Shown: positions 52,185-60,743 of the stretch, piece by piece | Layout of the letters: each line of letters opens with the position of its first letter | How positions within the stretch are numbered: position 1 is the first letter of the stretch | NCBI RefSeq assembly: GCF_000819445.1 | Contig: NZ_CP005286.1 | Location: 372,001 to 436,000 of the forward strand | Direction: 5' to 3' | Source of the DNA: Corynebacterium humireducens NBRC 106098 = DSM 45392 | GTDB taxonomy: Bacteria; Actinomycetota; Actinomycetes; Mycobacteriales; Mycobacteriaceae | DNA: 64,000 nucleotides | Translations under genes and position numbers: made by a program | The notes under the pieces: model-generated | Database searches by the model: none | The model's input: only the letters and a program-made list of their open reading frames with translations | Told to the model about the DNA's origin: nothing

Positions 52185-53114
52185 TCACCAGTCCTCGATG
52201 ATGAGTTCGCGTTCCGCCTGGTAGAGGGGGCCGTTGTGGTCGGGGGTCCCGGTGCGGCGCTGCGCGACAAGCGTGCGTACCGACGCCCGCTCCTCACCGT
52301 CCTCCGCCACGTCCACGCCGATCCGGACGTCGACGTCGGCGGCGGTGAGGGCCCACGCGGCGGCCGGTTCCAGGGGCAGGGACAGCTGCGCGGTCCCGGC
52401 GGCGTCGAGGACGCCCGCGGCCTGCGCCGCACCGGCGGTGGCGCGCACGGCGATGCCCGCCACCTGCGCGCCGGGCAGCAGCTGGACCGCGACGGACAGC
52501 TCGGGGTGGTCGGTGACCTCGAGGACCCAGGCGACGGCGTGTTCGGAGGCGTCGATACGCCCGGCCGGCACCGCCGCCCAGGCGTGCGGGCTGGTGCCGC
52601 TCAGCACGGCGGTGGCCCCCGGGGTGAGGCGGTCACCGGCGACCAGCGCGTAGTCCTCGCGGGTGGGGACGGTCGGGGCCGGGACCGCCACCCCGAGGAG
52701 CTCCAGGGCCCGGGCAGCCAGCGGGTGGCGCAGGGTGCGCAGCGCCTCCTCGTCGAGGGGGATCTCCCCGTCGGGGGAGAACGCCATGATCTCGTCGAGG
52801 TCGTCGGTGAGCAGGGCGAGCTCGGCGTCGAGAAGCGTCCGGTCCAGGGGTGGGACGCCGTCGAGGACGCTGGTCGGCCACCAGGCACGCAGCCAGTGGC
52901 CGAAGGCGAGGTGACGCAGCCGCGCCGCCAGGGGCCGGTTCCACGCCGGGGCGTGATCCTCGCCGCGGAGCAGCCCGACGTGGGCGGCCTCGCCGATGAG
53001 GAGATGCAGCCAGTCGGCCTCGGCCGGGTCGTGGACGGTGAGGCGGGGGAGGGTGTCGTCCCGGAGCGGCCACTCGAGGGTGGCGCCACGGGCCTGCAGT
53101 GCGAGGGTGATCAT
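52185..53114 (-). CDS. Protein of unknown function in the CHAT block (second gene)
   Basis: A 309-residue soluble protein, start ATG at 53114, overlapping the stop of the upstream gene by four bases. The N-terminal part is helical (ITLALQARGATLEWPLRDDT, then a long Leu/Ala-rich region). The last 150 residues look beta-rich (SGTSPHAWAAVPAGRIDASE to LVAQRRTGTPDHNGPLYQAE). I find no nucleotide-binding or catalytic motif and no membrane segment. Tight coupling to the 53111-54337 gene suggests a complex with it. Confidence 0.65.
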   Translation of the reverse strand: MITLALQARGATLEWPLRDDTLPRLTVHDPAEADWLHLLIGEAAHVGLLRGEDHAPAWNRPLAARLRHLAFGHWLRAWWPTSVLDGVPPLDRTLLDAELALLTDDLDEIMAFSPDGEIPLDEEALRTLRHPLAARALELLGVAVPAPTVPTREDYALVAGDRLTPGATAVLSGTSPHAWAAVPAGRIDASEHAVAWVLEVTDHPELSVAVQLLPGAQVAGIAVRATAGAAQAAGVLDAAGTAQLSLPLEPAAAWALTAADVDVRIGVDVAEDGEERASVRTLVAQRRTGTPDHNGPLYQAERELIIEDW

Positions 53115-54337
53115 GCGGCGGACTCCAGGGCGTCGCGGATGAGCTGGCGGTGGTCGTACATGACGGAACGGGCCACACCCGTGAGCAGGTCCCACACCTC
53201 GTCGGTGTCGGCGGGGGAACGGCCCAGGACGTCGAGGCCGTGGAGCCGGGCCCACAGGCGGTTGAGGTAGGGCAGCCAGAAGGCGTGGAGCTCGGCGACG
53301 ACCTTCTCCTGCCGGGGGTCGATCGCCTGGCCGGCGGCGAGCAGGCGACGCAGGTGCAGGACGTAGGCCTCCTTCGCCAGACGGGACTGCACCTGCCGCA
53401 GCAGGGTGGGACCGAAGTCCCGTCGTCCGGCGAGGGGCTCCAGACCGGCGGCCAGGAGCACGCCGGCGGCGAAGGTGGAACGCCAGAAGGGGTCGTGCAG
53501 GCCGAGCGGGGCGAGCGCGCGGTCGACCTCGGCGGCGAGCAGGTCAGCGGCGGAATCGGCCTGCTCCCGGGCGCGGCGCAGGGCGGCGCGGGCGCGGATC
53601 TCCAGGGAGCGGTCGAGGGCGTGGGTGGACTCGCCGCGCAGGGGCGGGGCCGGCAGGGGGTCCGCCGCGGACAGACGCAGTCCCGCGACCGGGCCGGGCC
53701 ACTCGAGTGCGGTGAACAGGGCGTCGAGCTGGCCCGGCGTGTGCCGCAGCGCCGTGCCCCACACGGCCACCTCGTGTGACTCCTCGAGGGTCTCCCCGGA
53801 GTCGAGCAGGTCCCACAGCTCGGCGGCGAGCGTCCCGAGGTCCGGGGCGGGGCCGGGGGCGTCCCACCCGGGGAAGGGGTCGGCGGGGAGGGCGTCGAGA
53901 AGCGGGGCGAGGTCGCCGACGGAGACCTCGCCGTGGACCGCCGCGATGACCCCGTCGCACAGGTCGGCGGCGTCCGCGCCGGGGGCTCCGTGGAGGCTGG
54001 CGAGCTCGAAGGCGCGGGGGAAGTAGAGCTCCTGGGCGTTGCCGTCGGTGATACGCGCGCGGCGCCGCGCGGCACGCAGCAGCAGGAACCAGTCGCTCGT
54101 GTGCTCCAGGCGGGTGCGGTGGGCGTCGAAGAGCTCGGTGAGCGCGGACGCCTCCGCCGGGCCGAGCAGCGGGGCGGCGAGTTCCGGGCGCAGACGGGGC
54201 CGGATGACGAGGGGATCGAGCAGACACTTGACCGCGCGGGCCACCGGCAGACCGTCGCGGGTCAGCGCGGGGGCGTTCACCGACGCCGCCACCCAGCTCT
54301 CCGCGAGCACCGCCCGCCGCGGACGCATGTCACCCAT
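53111..54337 (-). CDS. Protein of unknown function in the CHAT block (first gene)
   Basis: A 408-residue, mostly helical soluble protein (MGDMRPRRAVLAESWVAASV onward), ending LLTGVARSVMYDHRQLIRDA followed by LESAA. No motif recognised. Start: the ATG at 54337 has GGAAGGGA just upstream, whereas the ATG at 54352 would place that ribosome-binding site inside the gene. It overlaps its downstream neighbour by four bases and is divergent from the TPR-like gene with 21 bases between starts. The three genes plus the CHAT protein look like one functional module. Confidence 0.65.
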   Translation of the reverse strand: MGDMRPRRAVLAESWVAASVNAPALTRDGLPVARAVKCLLDPLVIRPRLRPELAAPLLGPAEASALTELFDAHRTRLEHTSDWFLLLRAARRRARITDGNAQELYFPRAFELASLHGAPGADAADLCDGVIAAVHGEVSVGDLAPLLDALPADPFPGWDAPGPAPDLGTLAAELWDLLDSGETLEESHEVAVWGTALRHTPGQLDALFTALEWPGPVAGLRLSAADPLPAPPLRGESTHALDRSLEIRARAALRRAREQADSAADLLAAEVDRALAPLGLHDPFWRSTFAAGVLLAAGLEPLAGRRDFGPTLLRQVQSRLAKEAYVLHLRRLLAAGQAIDPRQEKVVAELHAFWLPYLNRLWARLHGLDVLGRSPADTDEVWDLLTGVARSVMYDHRQLIRDALESAA

Positions 54338-54358
54338 GTTTCCCTTCCTCATGAGACG

Positions 54359-55738
54359 ATGTGTGCCGTGCCCAGTGTAAACACGACAACGGAGTTCAGC
54401 GCCCTACTCGAGACCGTGACCGCGCAGATGGAGAGCGGTGACCCCGCGTGGGAGCGGTCCCTGGCGCAGGCCCGCGCGTCGGTGGGACGGCTGCCGGCCG
54501 CGGAGCAGACGGTGGCCGAGGTGCGGCTGCTCGTCCTCGACAACCGGGTGGCGATCCTCCGCGGAGACCTGCGGGCCGCCCGCTGCGCCATCGGGGAGGC
54601 CCTGTTCCTCGTCGACGACGAGGATCCCGGCAACGCCCAGATGCGTTTCCACCTGCTCGGGGCGCTGCTCGGGACCCATCTCCACGCCGAGGACCTCACG
54701 GCGGCATCCGGGGTGCTGGGGCTCATGCGGGAGGCCGGGTGGGATGACCCCCTGGCCGATGCGATGCTGCGCCTCCGCGAGGCGGACCTCGCCCTCCGGC
54801 AGCACGACTACCGGCTCGCGCAGGCCACCTACGCCGAGGCGGTCGACCTGCTGCGCAGGGACCCCACCCAGGGGGAACTGCTCGGATCGGCGCTGGTGAG
54901 CCTGGCGACGGCGCACTCCTTCGCCGGTGACGCCGATGCCGCGGAACGTACCGCCGCCCAGGCGCGTGGTCTCGCCTCCACCCGGGCCGAGGACCTCGCC
55001 GGGCTCCACGAGGTCGACATCAACGTCGCCCGCATCCGCGGGGACGTGGAGGAGATGCGCCGCCTCTACGCCGAGTACCAGCAGTTCGCGGCCGAGCGGG
55101 GAAGCGGACTGCGGACGGACCTGACCCTGGAGGCCGCCGCCGGGACCGCCCTGGAGGCCCAGGCCGCAGGTGACCACGTCGGCGCCGCCCACCTCTACCG
55201 GGAGCTGGCCCGGCAGCAGAGCACCCCGGCGAACGAGGCCCTGTCGCTCATGCGGGCCGCCGCCGCCACCTGGGACAGCGGGGACCACCGGGCGGCGTTC
55301 GCGCTGCTTGACGACGCCGCCGCGCTCCTCCGCGGCGACTCCTACCTCACCCTGCGGGCCAGCCTCGAGGTGTACCGGGCGCAGTTCCTGATGCAGCTGC
55401 CGCAGCTGTACATCCCCATGGTGCAGGCGCTGCTCCCGCGGGTCCAGGCCGCGGCGATCGTGCTGCGGCACCTGTCCTTCCAGGTGGACACGGCCCCGGC
55501 GCGCCGGGAGTTCGCACTCCACTGGGCGACCGAGGCCGTGGAGGTGAGCTGCCACCTCGCGTTCGAGATCGGCGACAACCGGGGCGTGGCCGACATGATC
55601 GAGCTCGTCGCGGCGACCCCGGCGGTGCGGGTCGCCGGACCGTCCCTGCTCATAAGTGCGCCGCCGCGAACCCGGGGCCTGGATGAGGCCTACGGGATCG
55701 CGGCGGCGGAGTACGGGGTGCTGATCCTGGAGGATTAG
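54359..55738 (+). CDS. TPR-like helical-repeat protein
   Basis: A 459-residue all-helical protein of TPR-type repeats (for example LADAMLRLREADLALRQHDY; LLGSALVSLATAHSFAGDAD; MRAAAATWDSGDHRAAFALL). No enzyme motif or membrane segment. TPR proteins are scaffolds, and CHAT proteases are classically found with TPRs, so it probably belongs to the CHAT module. The start is ATG 54359 or GTG 54368; no Shine-Dalgarno sequence is clear. The stop overlaps the convergent surface-protein gene by four bases. Confidence 0.7.
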   Translation: MCAVPSVNTTTEFSALLETVTAQMESGDPAWERSLAQARASVGRLPAAEQTVAEVRLLVLDNRVAILRGDLRAARCAIGEALFLVDDEDPGNAQMRFHLLGALLGTHLHAEDLTAASGVLGLMREAGWDDPLADAMLRLREADLALRQHDYRLAQATYAEAVDLLRRDPTQGELLGSALVSLATAHSFAGDADAAERTAAQARGLASTRAEDLAGLHEVDINVARIRGDVEEMRRLYAEYQQFAAERGSGLRTDLTLEAAAGTALEAQAAGDHVGAAHLYRELARQQSTPANEALSLMRAAAATWDSGDHRAAFALLDDAAALLRGDSYLTLRASLEVYRAQFLMQLPQLYIPMVQALLPRVQAAAIVLRHLSFQVDTAPARREFALHWATEAVEVSCHLAFEIGDNRGVADMIELVAATPAVRVAGPSLLISAPPRTRGLDEAYGIAAAEYGVLILED

Positions 55739-56550
55739 GCGGCGCGGCGCTTCAGGATGAGCGCGGCACCACCGGCGGCGGCCAGCAGACCGACGGCCAG
55801 GATGGTCAGGACACCGCTGATGCCGGTGTTGGCCAGCTGCTGCTGCTGGGCGGCCTGGGCGGCGGTGGCCGGGGCAGCTGCCGGGGCGGCGGCTGCGGTG
55901 TTGGCGGTGTTGGCGGCGGCCGGGGCGGCAGCCGGGGCGTTCACGGCCTGCTGCTGGGCCAGGACCTTGAAGTCGACGAAGTTCTCCTGGCCTGCGCCGA
56001 GGACCTGGGACTCGCTGCCCCGCTCGTTGCCCTGGCCCTCGCCACCGCGGGTGCGGTCACCTTCGCCACCCTCGCCGCGCTCGGTACGGGTCTCGTCCAT
56101 GCACGGGACCTCGTGGCGCTCGGTGCGGGTGCTGGACTCGGTGACGTCCTCCTCGACGACCTTGAAGGTGACGGTCTCGGAGACCTGGTTCTTGGAGAAG
56201 CTGAAGTGGAGTGCCTCGGCGGTGTACTCACCGGCCGGGGTGCCCTCCGGGATGTTGGCGGTGATCGCGTGGTTGGCGCGGTCCTGGCCCTCGCCGACGG
56301 CCTTCTGCTGGAAGGTCCAGCCCTGCGGGCCCTTGACCTCGCCGACCTGCCAGTCGCTGGCGCGGGTGCCGGTCTCGGCGACGGTGCGGGTGCCCACGAC
56401 CTTCTCCTCGGTGATGACCTTCTCCACGTAGCACTGGTCGCCGACCTTGATGATCTCCTCGGCGCCCTCGCCGGCGACGGCGGTGGGGAGGAAGGCGAAC
56501 GGGACGAGGGAGGCACCGGCGACCGCTGCGGCAATACGCTTGTTGAACAT
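55735..56550 (-). CDS. LANTG-type sortase-anchored surface protein
   Basis: A 271-residue exported protein. It has a signal peptide of about 27 residues (FAFLPTAVAGEG) and a beta-type region with Thr/Glu-rich stretches and Cys40 and Cys150. A Gly/Arg/Glu-rich linker and an Ala/Gln-rich stretch follow. The sorting signal is LANTG (239-243), then a membrane helix and KRRAA. LAxTG is the form used by class E sortases of high-GC Gram-positives, rather than LPxTG. The sortase is not in this window. A GAAGGAAAA ribosome-binding site precedes the ATG at 56550. Confidence 0.85.
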   Translation of the reverse strand: MFNKRIAAAVAGASLVPFAFLPTAVAGEGAEEIIKVGDQCYVEKVITEEKVVGTRTVAETGTRASDWQVGEVKGPQGWTFQQKAVGEGQDRANHAITANIPEGTPAGEYTAEALHFSFSKNQVSETVTFKVVEEDVTESSTRTERHEVPCMDETRTERGEGGEGDRTRGGEGQGNERGSESQVLGAGQENFVDFKVLAQQQAVNAPAAAPAAANTANTAAAAPAAAPATAAQAAQQQQLANTGISGVLTILAVGLLAAAGGAALILKRRAA

Positions 56551-56661
56551 GTTTTTCCTTCGTGTGATGTTTTGTTGTCGGTAGTCGCTCTGGGCTCGGG
56601 CCAGGCGGTGGAGATTTCGGGATTTGGTGCCGAACAGGTGGATTCCTTGCTGTGAGTACCA

Positions 56662-56739
56662 ACACTAAGCCACACCGTTGGGGGAGTGTTGATCGAGACG
56701 CGCCGCACACGCGAAAGGCCATTAAAATACTACGTATTT
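56662..56739. other. AT-rich intergenic region with an inverted repeat
   Basis: The gap 56551-57005 is less GC-rich than its neighbours between about 56720 and 56870. It holds a perfect 6-3-6 inverted repeat (AAATAC-tac-GTATTT, 56725-56739), a possible operator. On the minus strand TAGTGT (56667-56662) is a candidate -10 box for the surface-protein gene. The terminator of the lyase gene lies at 56934-56976. I see no further gene. Confidence 0.4.
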
Positions 56740-56933
56740 CAGCCCTTTACGGGGGTAAAAAGGGGCCGGCCCGGTCGTTCTGGTTGCGATTGTCAAAAAT
56801 CTCACGGACGAAATGTGACGGCGGTGAATTGGAGGGAAACGGGTGATTTTTGAGGAAAGCCATTGCGACGGAATTGTAGGCCGAAGCTATGGGCTAGATA
56901 GGTCGCTTGTTCTGCGATTTCGGGCAGCAAAAA

Positions 56934-56976
56934 GCCGGATGATGTCCGATTGTGTGGCAATCGGACATCATCCGGC
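56934..56976 (-). terminator. Terminator of the lyase gene
   Basis: GCCGGATGATGTCCGATTG (56934-56952) and its exact complement (56958-56976) form a 19-base perfect stem. Read on the minus strand it is followed by TTTTTGC, a strong intrinsic terminator 29 bases after the lyase stop. Confidence 0.9.
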
Positions 56977-57005
56977 GATGATGCGGGAGAGACCTCCGGG
57001 AGCGG

Positions 57006-58454
57006 CTAGAGCGAGTCGCCGAAGTCCTCGCGGAACTTCTCCACCAGCTGCTCCAGCCAGTCGTTCTTCGGCTTCAGGCGACCGTAGAAGAAGCGCAGGA
57101 TCTCCGGCTCCTCCTCCCACTCGAGGCCGCCGATGAGCTGACGGTTCTGGTACAGCCAGTCGAGACGGTCGATGACGTAGTTGACCTGGGAGAGGGTGAA
57201 CACGCGGCGCGGCATGGCCAGGCGGACCAGCTCCATGTCGGCCAGCGGCTCGACACCTTCTGCGTCACGTGCCTCGGACATCGTGCCGCGCTCCATGCCG
57301 CGGACGCCGGAGCAGACGTAGAGGGCGGCGGCGAGGGCGGCGGCCGGGTACTCGGTCTGCGGGATGTGGTCGACGAAGCGCATGGCGTCGACGTGGGCGC
57401 CGAGGCCGCCGGCCGGGGTGATGACCGGGATGTTGCGCTTGTCCAGCTCGGTGACCATGTACTCGATGAACTGCGGACCCTGGTTGATCATGTCCTCGTC
57501 CATGGTCTCGTCGAGACCGACGGTGATGGCCTCCATCTCACGGACGGACATGCCGCCGTAGGTGAGGAAGCCCTCGAACATCGGGACGTAGCCGCGCATC
57601 TTCTTGTACAGCTCCTCGTCGCGGATGCAGATGCCGCCGCCACGGCCGAAGCCGAGCTTGCGGGCGGAGAAGTACAGCACGTCGGAGAGGTCGGCGATCT
57701 CCTTGGTGATCTCGCGGATCGACTTGTCCCGGCAGGACTCCTCGCGGACCTTGTTGAAGTAGAGGTTGTCCGCCAGCAGGGAGGCGTCGAGAACGAGCGG
57801 GATGCCGTGCTCGCGGCAGACGGCGGAGACCTCGCGGAGGTTCTGCACGGAGAAGGGCTGGCCACCGATGAGGTTGGTGCCGGCCTCCATGCGGACGTAG
57901 GACAGGGCCTCGGCGCCGCGCTCGTCGATGAGCTTCCGGAGCGCGTCGACGTCGAGGTTGCCCTTGAACGGGTGGTCGGAGGTGACCTCGAGGCCCTCCG
58001 GGATGACGAGCTCCACGACCTCGCCGCCGTTGACGGTGATGTGCGCCAGGGTGGTGGTGAAGTGGTAGTTCATCGGCACGAGGGTGCCCTCGCGGACCAT
58101 GACCTTGGAGATGATGTTCTCCGCGGCGCGTCCCTGGTGGGCGGGCAGGAAGTACTCCATGTCGAAGATCTCGACGAGCTTGTCGTGCAGACGCGTGTAG
58201 GTGGCGGAGCCGGCGTAGGCGTCGTCGGCCATGAGCATGGCGGCCTGCTGGTCCTGGGACATGGCGTTGACACCGGAGTCGGTGAGCATGTCGAGGAAGA
58301 CGTCCTTGTTCTCCAGGAGGAAGGTGTTGTAGCCGGCCTCGGCCATCGCCTCCTTGCGCTCCTCGATGGGCAGAAGGGTGAGCTTCTGGATGATGCGGAC
58401 CTTGTGCATCTCGAGCGGCAGCTGCTGGCCGCGGAAGAACGTCACCTTCGACAC
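57006..58454 (-). CDS. Tryptophanase / tyrosine phenol-lyase family PLP enzyme
   Basis: A 482-residue beta-eliminating lyase that cleaves an aromatic amino acid to the ring compound, pyruvate and ammonia. Retained family residues are Y80 (AYAGS), R109 (HQGR), N194 (TNLIGGQP), D223 (LDAS) and the likely cofactor lysine K266 (SARKLGFG). Also present are VRGMERG and RLAMPRRVFT, whose Arg corresponds to the carboxylate-binding Arg. Arg in MERG and FTTT resemble tyrosine phenol-lyase more than tryptophanase. The usual DATR/DSAR is DASL here, losing one Arg, so the substrate may differ from both. The GTG at 58454 is the best start. It is divergent from an AspT-type carrier, 94 bases away. Confidence 0.82.
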   Translation of the reverse strand: MSKVTFFRGQQLPLEMHKVRIIQKLTLLPIEERKEAMAEAGYNTFLLENKDVFLDMLTDSGVNAMSQDQQAAMLMADDAYAGSATYTRLHDKLVEIFDMEYFLPAHQGRAAENIISKVMVREGTLVPMNYHFTTTLAHITVNGGEVVELVIPEGLEVTSDHPFKGNLDVDALRKLIDERGAEALSYVRMEAGTNLIGGQPFSVQNLREVSAVCREHGIPLVLDASLLADNLYFNKVREESCRDKSIREITKEIADLSDVLYFSARKLGFGRGGGICIRDEELYKKMRGYVPMFEGFLTYGGMSVREMEAITVGLDETMDEDMINQGPQFIEYMVTELDKRNIPVITPAGGLGAHVDAMRFVDHIPQTEYPAAALAAALYVCSGVRGMERGTMSEARDAEGVEPLADMELVRLAMPRRVFTLSQVNYVIDRLDWLYQNRQLIGGLEWEEEPEILRFFYGRLKPKNDWLEQLVEKFREDFGDSL

Positions 58455-58548
58455 GGTGAGACTCCTTGTTTGAATGAATGTAATTCGGCTGGACCGTCTG
58501 CCATTGTCCCACGCGCCACGGTTGCCCGTCCCGTCACCCGGGAGTTCA

Positions 58549-60171
58549 ATGGGATCTGTGCTGGATTTCCTCGTAGCCCAACCCCTCGTCGCCCTCGTCG
58601 CGATTCTCACCGTGGGCCTCGCCCTGGGGAAGATCCGCGTCCTCGGGATCTCCCTCGGTGCGGCGGCCGTCCTCTTCGTCGCGCTCGGCCTGTCGACGGT
58701 CGACCCGGGCATCCAGATCCCGCCCCTGCTCTACCAGCTCGGCCTGGCGATGTTCGTCTACGCGATCGGCCTGACCGCCGGCGCGCAGTTCTTCGCGGAG
58801 TTCCGGTCCCGCGGCTGGCGGCTCACCCTGTTCATGGTCGCGCTGCTGGCCACCCTCGTCGGCGTGGCCTACGGCGCCGTGAAACTCCTCGGACTCAACG
58901 AGCTCATCGGTGTCGGCATGTTCGCCGGCGCGCTGACCTCGACGCCCGGCATGGCCGCGGTCGTCGAGATGGTCGAGGGAGGGACGCTTGTCGACGCCTC
59001 CCGTTCCGCCGAACCCGTCATCGGCTACTCCCTGGCGTACCCCGGCGCGGTGATCGGCTCGATCCTCGTCGCCGCGGTGGGTGCGGCGCTGCTGAAGGTC
59101 AACCACGTGGAGGACGCGCGGAAGGAGGGCCTCATCATCGCGCCGCTGCAGTGGGACGGCGTGCTCATCGGCCCTGGCGTCGAGGGCACCGTCGCGCAGC
59201 TGCCGACGCTGGCGGGGGCGGAGATCATCGCCACCCGCATCGTCAACGGCCCCCACGACCACCGGCTGGCCGCCCCGACGGACCGTCTGCACGAGGGGAT
59301 GGTCCTGCTCATCAACGGCACGCAGGAGGCGATCACCACGGCGCAGCGCACCCTCGGGCAGCCGGCGCAGGTGACCATCGAGGGCACCGACCTGGTGTAC
59401 AAGCGCATCACGGTGTCTAACCCGCGGGTGGTGGGGCGGAGGATCGAGGACCTCGACACCGTCTCCGCCGGTTTCCAGATCGCCCGCATCCGGCGCGGCG
59501 ACGCCGATGAGGTCCCGCACCCGGACGACGTGCTCAACTACTCGGACCGCGTCCGCGTCGTCGCCCCACCCAACCGCATGGCCGAGGCCCGCGCCTTCCT
59601 CGGCGACTCGGAGCGTTCGCTCGCGGCCCCCGACCTCCTGCCCTTCGCCCTCGGGCTGCTCGCCGGTCTGCTGCTCGGTTTCATCCCGGTCCCGCTGCCC
59701 GGCGGCTCCGTCCTGTCGCTGGGCTTCGGTGGTGGCCCCATCGTCGCGGGGCTCATCCTCGGTGCGCTGCACCGCACGGGGCCGGTCACGTGGACGATGC
59801 CGTACCACGCGGTGCACACCCTCAGCACCCTGGGGCTCTCGCTCTTCCTCGCGGGCGTGGGCACCACCGCGGGCGCCGGATTCCGGAAGGCGCTCACCGA
59901 CCCCTCCTCGCTCACCGTCATGGCCGCGGGGCTGTTCATCACAGTCGTCTCGGCGCTCATCAGCGCGGTGGTCGGCATGCTGGTCCTGCGTCTGACGTGG
60001 GACGAGTCGATGGGTGTGGCGGCCGGTGCGACGACCAACCCGGCGATCATCTCCTACCTCAACGGGCAGACCGGCACCGAGCTCGCCACCCGTGGCTACG
60101 CCACGGTGTACCCGACGGCGATGATCGGCAAGATCGTCGCCAGCCAGATCCTGCTTCTCCTTCTTGTCTAG
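58549..60171 (+). CDS. AspT/YidE-type (AAE family) transporter
   Basis: A 540-residue membrane protein with the duplicated AAE layout. It has about five helices at 6-175, two central TrkA-C (RCK_C) domains at about 200-350 (DRLHEGMVLLINGTQEA; NYSDRVRVVAPPNRM), and about five helices at 365-540. The motifs LTSTPGMAAVVEM and TTNPAIISYLNG correspond to the conserved GxxTxTP/TxNPA pairs. The family includes aspartate:alanine exchangers and a dicarboxylate exporter of C. glutamicum. The divergent lyase suggests import or export linked to amino acids. The ATG at 58549 is preferred; an in-frame ATG at 58474 lies in the divergent promoter region. Confidence 0.82.
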   Translation: MGSVLDFLVAQPLVALVAILTVGLALGKIRVLGISLGAAAVLFVALGLSTVDPGIQIPPLLYQLGLAMFVYAIGLTAGAQFFAEFRSRGWRLTLFMVALLATLVGVAYGAVKLLGLNELIGVGMFAGALTSTPGMAAVVEMVEGGTLVDASRSAEPVIGYSLAYPGAVIGSILVAAVGAALLKVNHVEDARKEGLIIAPLQWDGVLIGPGVEGTVAQLPTLAGAEIIATRIVNGPHDHRLAAPTDRLHEGMVLLINGTQEAITTAQRTLGQPAQVTIEGTDLVYKRITVSNPRVVGRRIEDLDTVSAGFQIARIRRGDADEVPHPDDVLNYSDRVRVVAPPNRMAEARAFLGDSERSLAAPDLLPFALGLLAGLLLGFIPVPLPGGSVLSLGFGGGPIVAGLILGALHRTGPVTWTMPYHAVHTLSTLGLSLFLAGVGTTAGAGFRKALTDPSSLTVMAAGLFITVVSALISAVVGMLVLRLTWDESMGVAAGATTNPAIISYLNGQTGTELATRGYATVYPTAMIGKIVASQILLLLLV

Positions 60172-60249
60172 GCGGTGAGATTCAGCGGACTGCCAGACTG
60201 GGGGAGTACTGTGAGCGGGTCTGTCGATCAACCCCTCTAGGAGCCCTCT

Positions 60250-60726
60250 GTGTCGCTGTCCTCCACCGCCAAGTACCTCATCGCCATCGTCCTCGTCGCC
60301 TGGATCGGCGTCCTGGCGCTGCTGATCAGCCTGCGCCCCATGGCCGAGACCCGCTTCAGCACCGCCGGCGCCCTCGAGCAGGCCGTCGCCTCTGTGGCGT
60401 CGGGGCAGGGCATCGTGGGTCTGGTCCCGCAGGACCTCTACGGCGAGGAGTGGATCGCGGCGGCCATCGTCTGCCCGTACGCCACCGAGGAGGGCATCGC
60501 GCGCAACCTCGACGTCGACGCCTCCGAGCTGGAGCTGGGCGGCGCGGGCGTCCCGGAGGACACCAACTACCTGCTGCTGCGTTCCGCTGACGGCGGCCAC
60601 GCCTTCGACCGCATCGACCGCGCCGACATCGACCTGTGCACCGTCCCGCTGGGCCAGTACATCGACTCCCGCGCCATGCTCCCGCTGGGCAAGACCGAGC
60701 AGGGTGGCTGGGCACTGCTCAACTAG
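60250..60726 (+). CDS. Membrane-anchored protein of unknown function
   Basis: A 158-residue protein with one N-terminal helix (residues 8-28, KYLIAIVLVAWIGVLALLIS) and an outer domain (CPYATEEGIARNLDVDASEL to LCTVPLGQYIDSR) with two Cys that could form a disulfide. Family not recognised. It starts with GTG at 60250 following AGGAG; TACTGT at about 60206 may be its -10 box. It lies between the carrier and tsaB, with tsaB beginning 16 bases after its stop. Confidence 0.65.
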   Translation: MSLSSTAKYLIAIVLVAWIGVLALLISLRPMAETRFSTAGALEQAVASVASGQGIVGLVPQDLYGEEWIAAAIVCPYATEEGIARNLDVDASELELGGAGVPEDTNYLLLRSADGGHAFDRIDRADIDLCTVPLGQYIDSRAMLPLGKTEQGGWALLN

Positions 60727-60729
60727 CAC

Positions 60730-60743
60730 TAGGGTGGGTGTCG
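60730..60743 (+). promoter_or_regulatory. -10 box and leaderless start of tsaB
   Basis: TAGGGT (60730-60735) ends seven bases before the GTG at 60743, with no Shine-Dalgarno sequence, predicting a leaderless mRNA. Confidence 0.4.

Noticed and set aside
54159..54352. Start of the 408-residue protein at the ATG at 54352
   Set aside because: The best ribosome-binding site lies between this ATG and the one at 54337.
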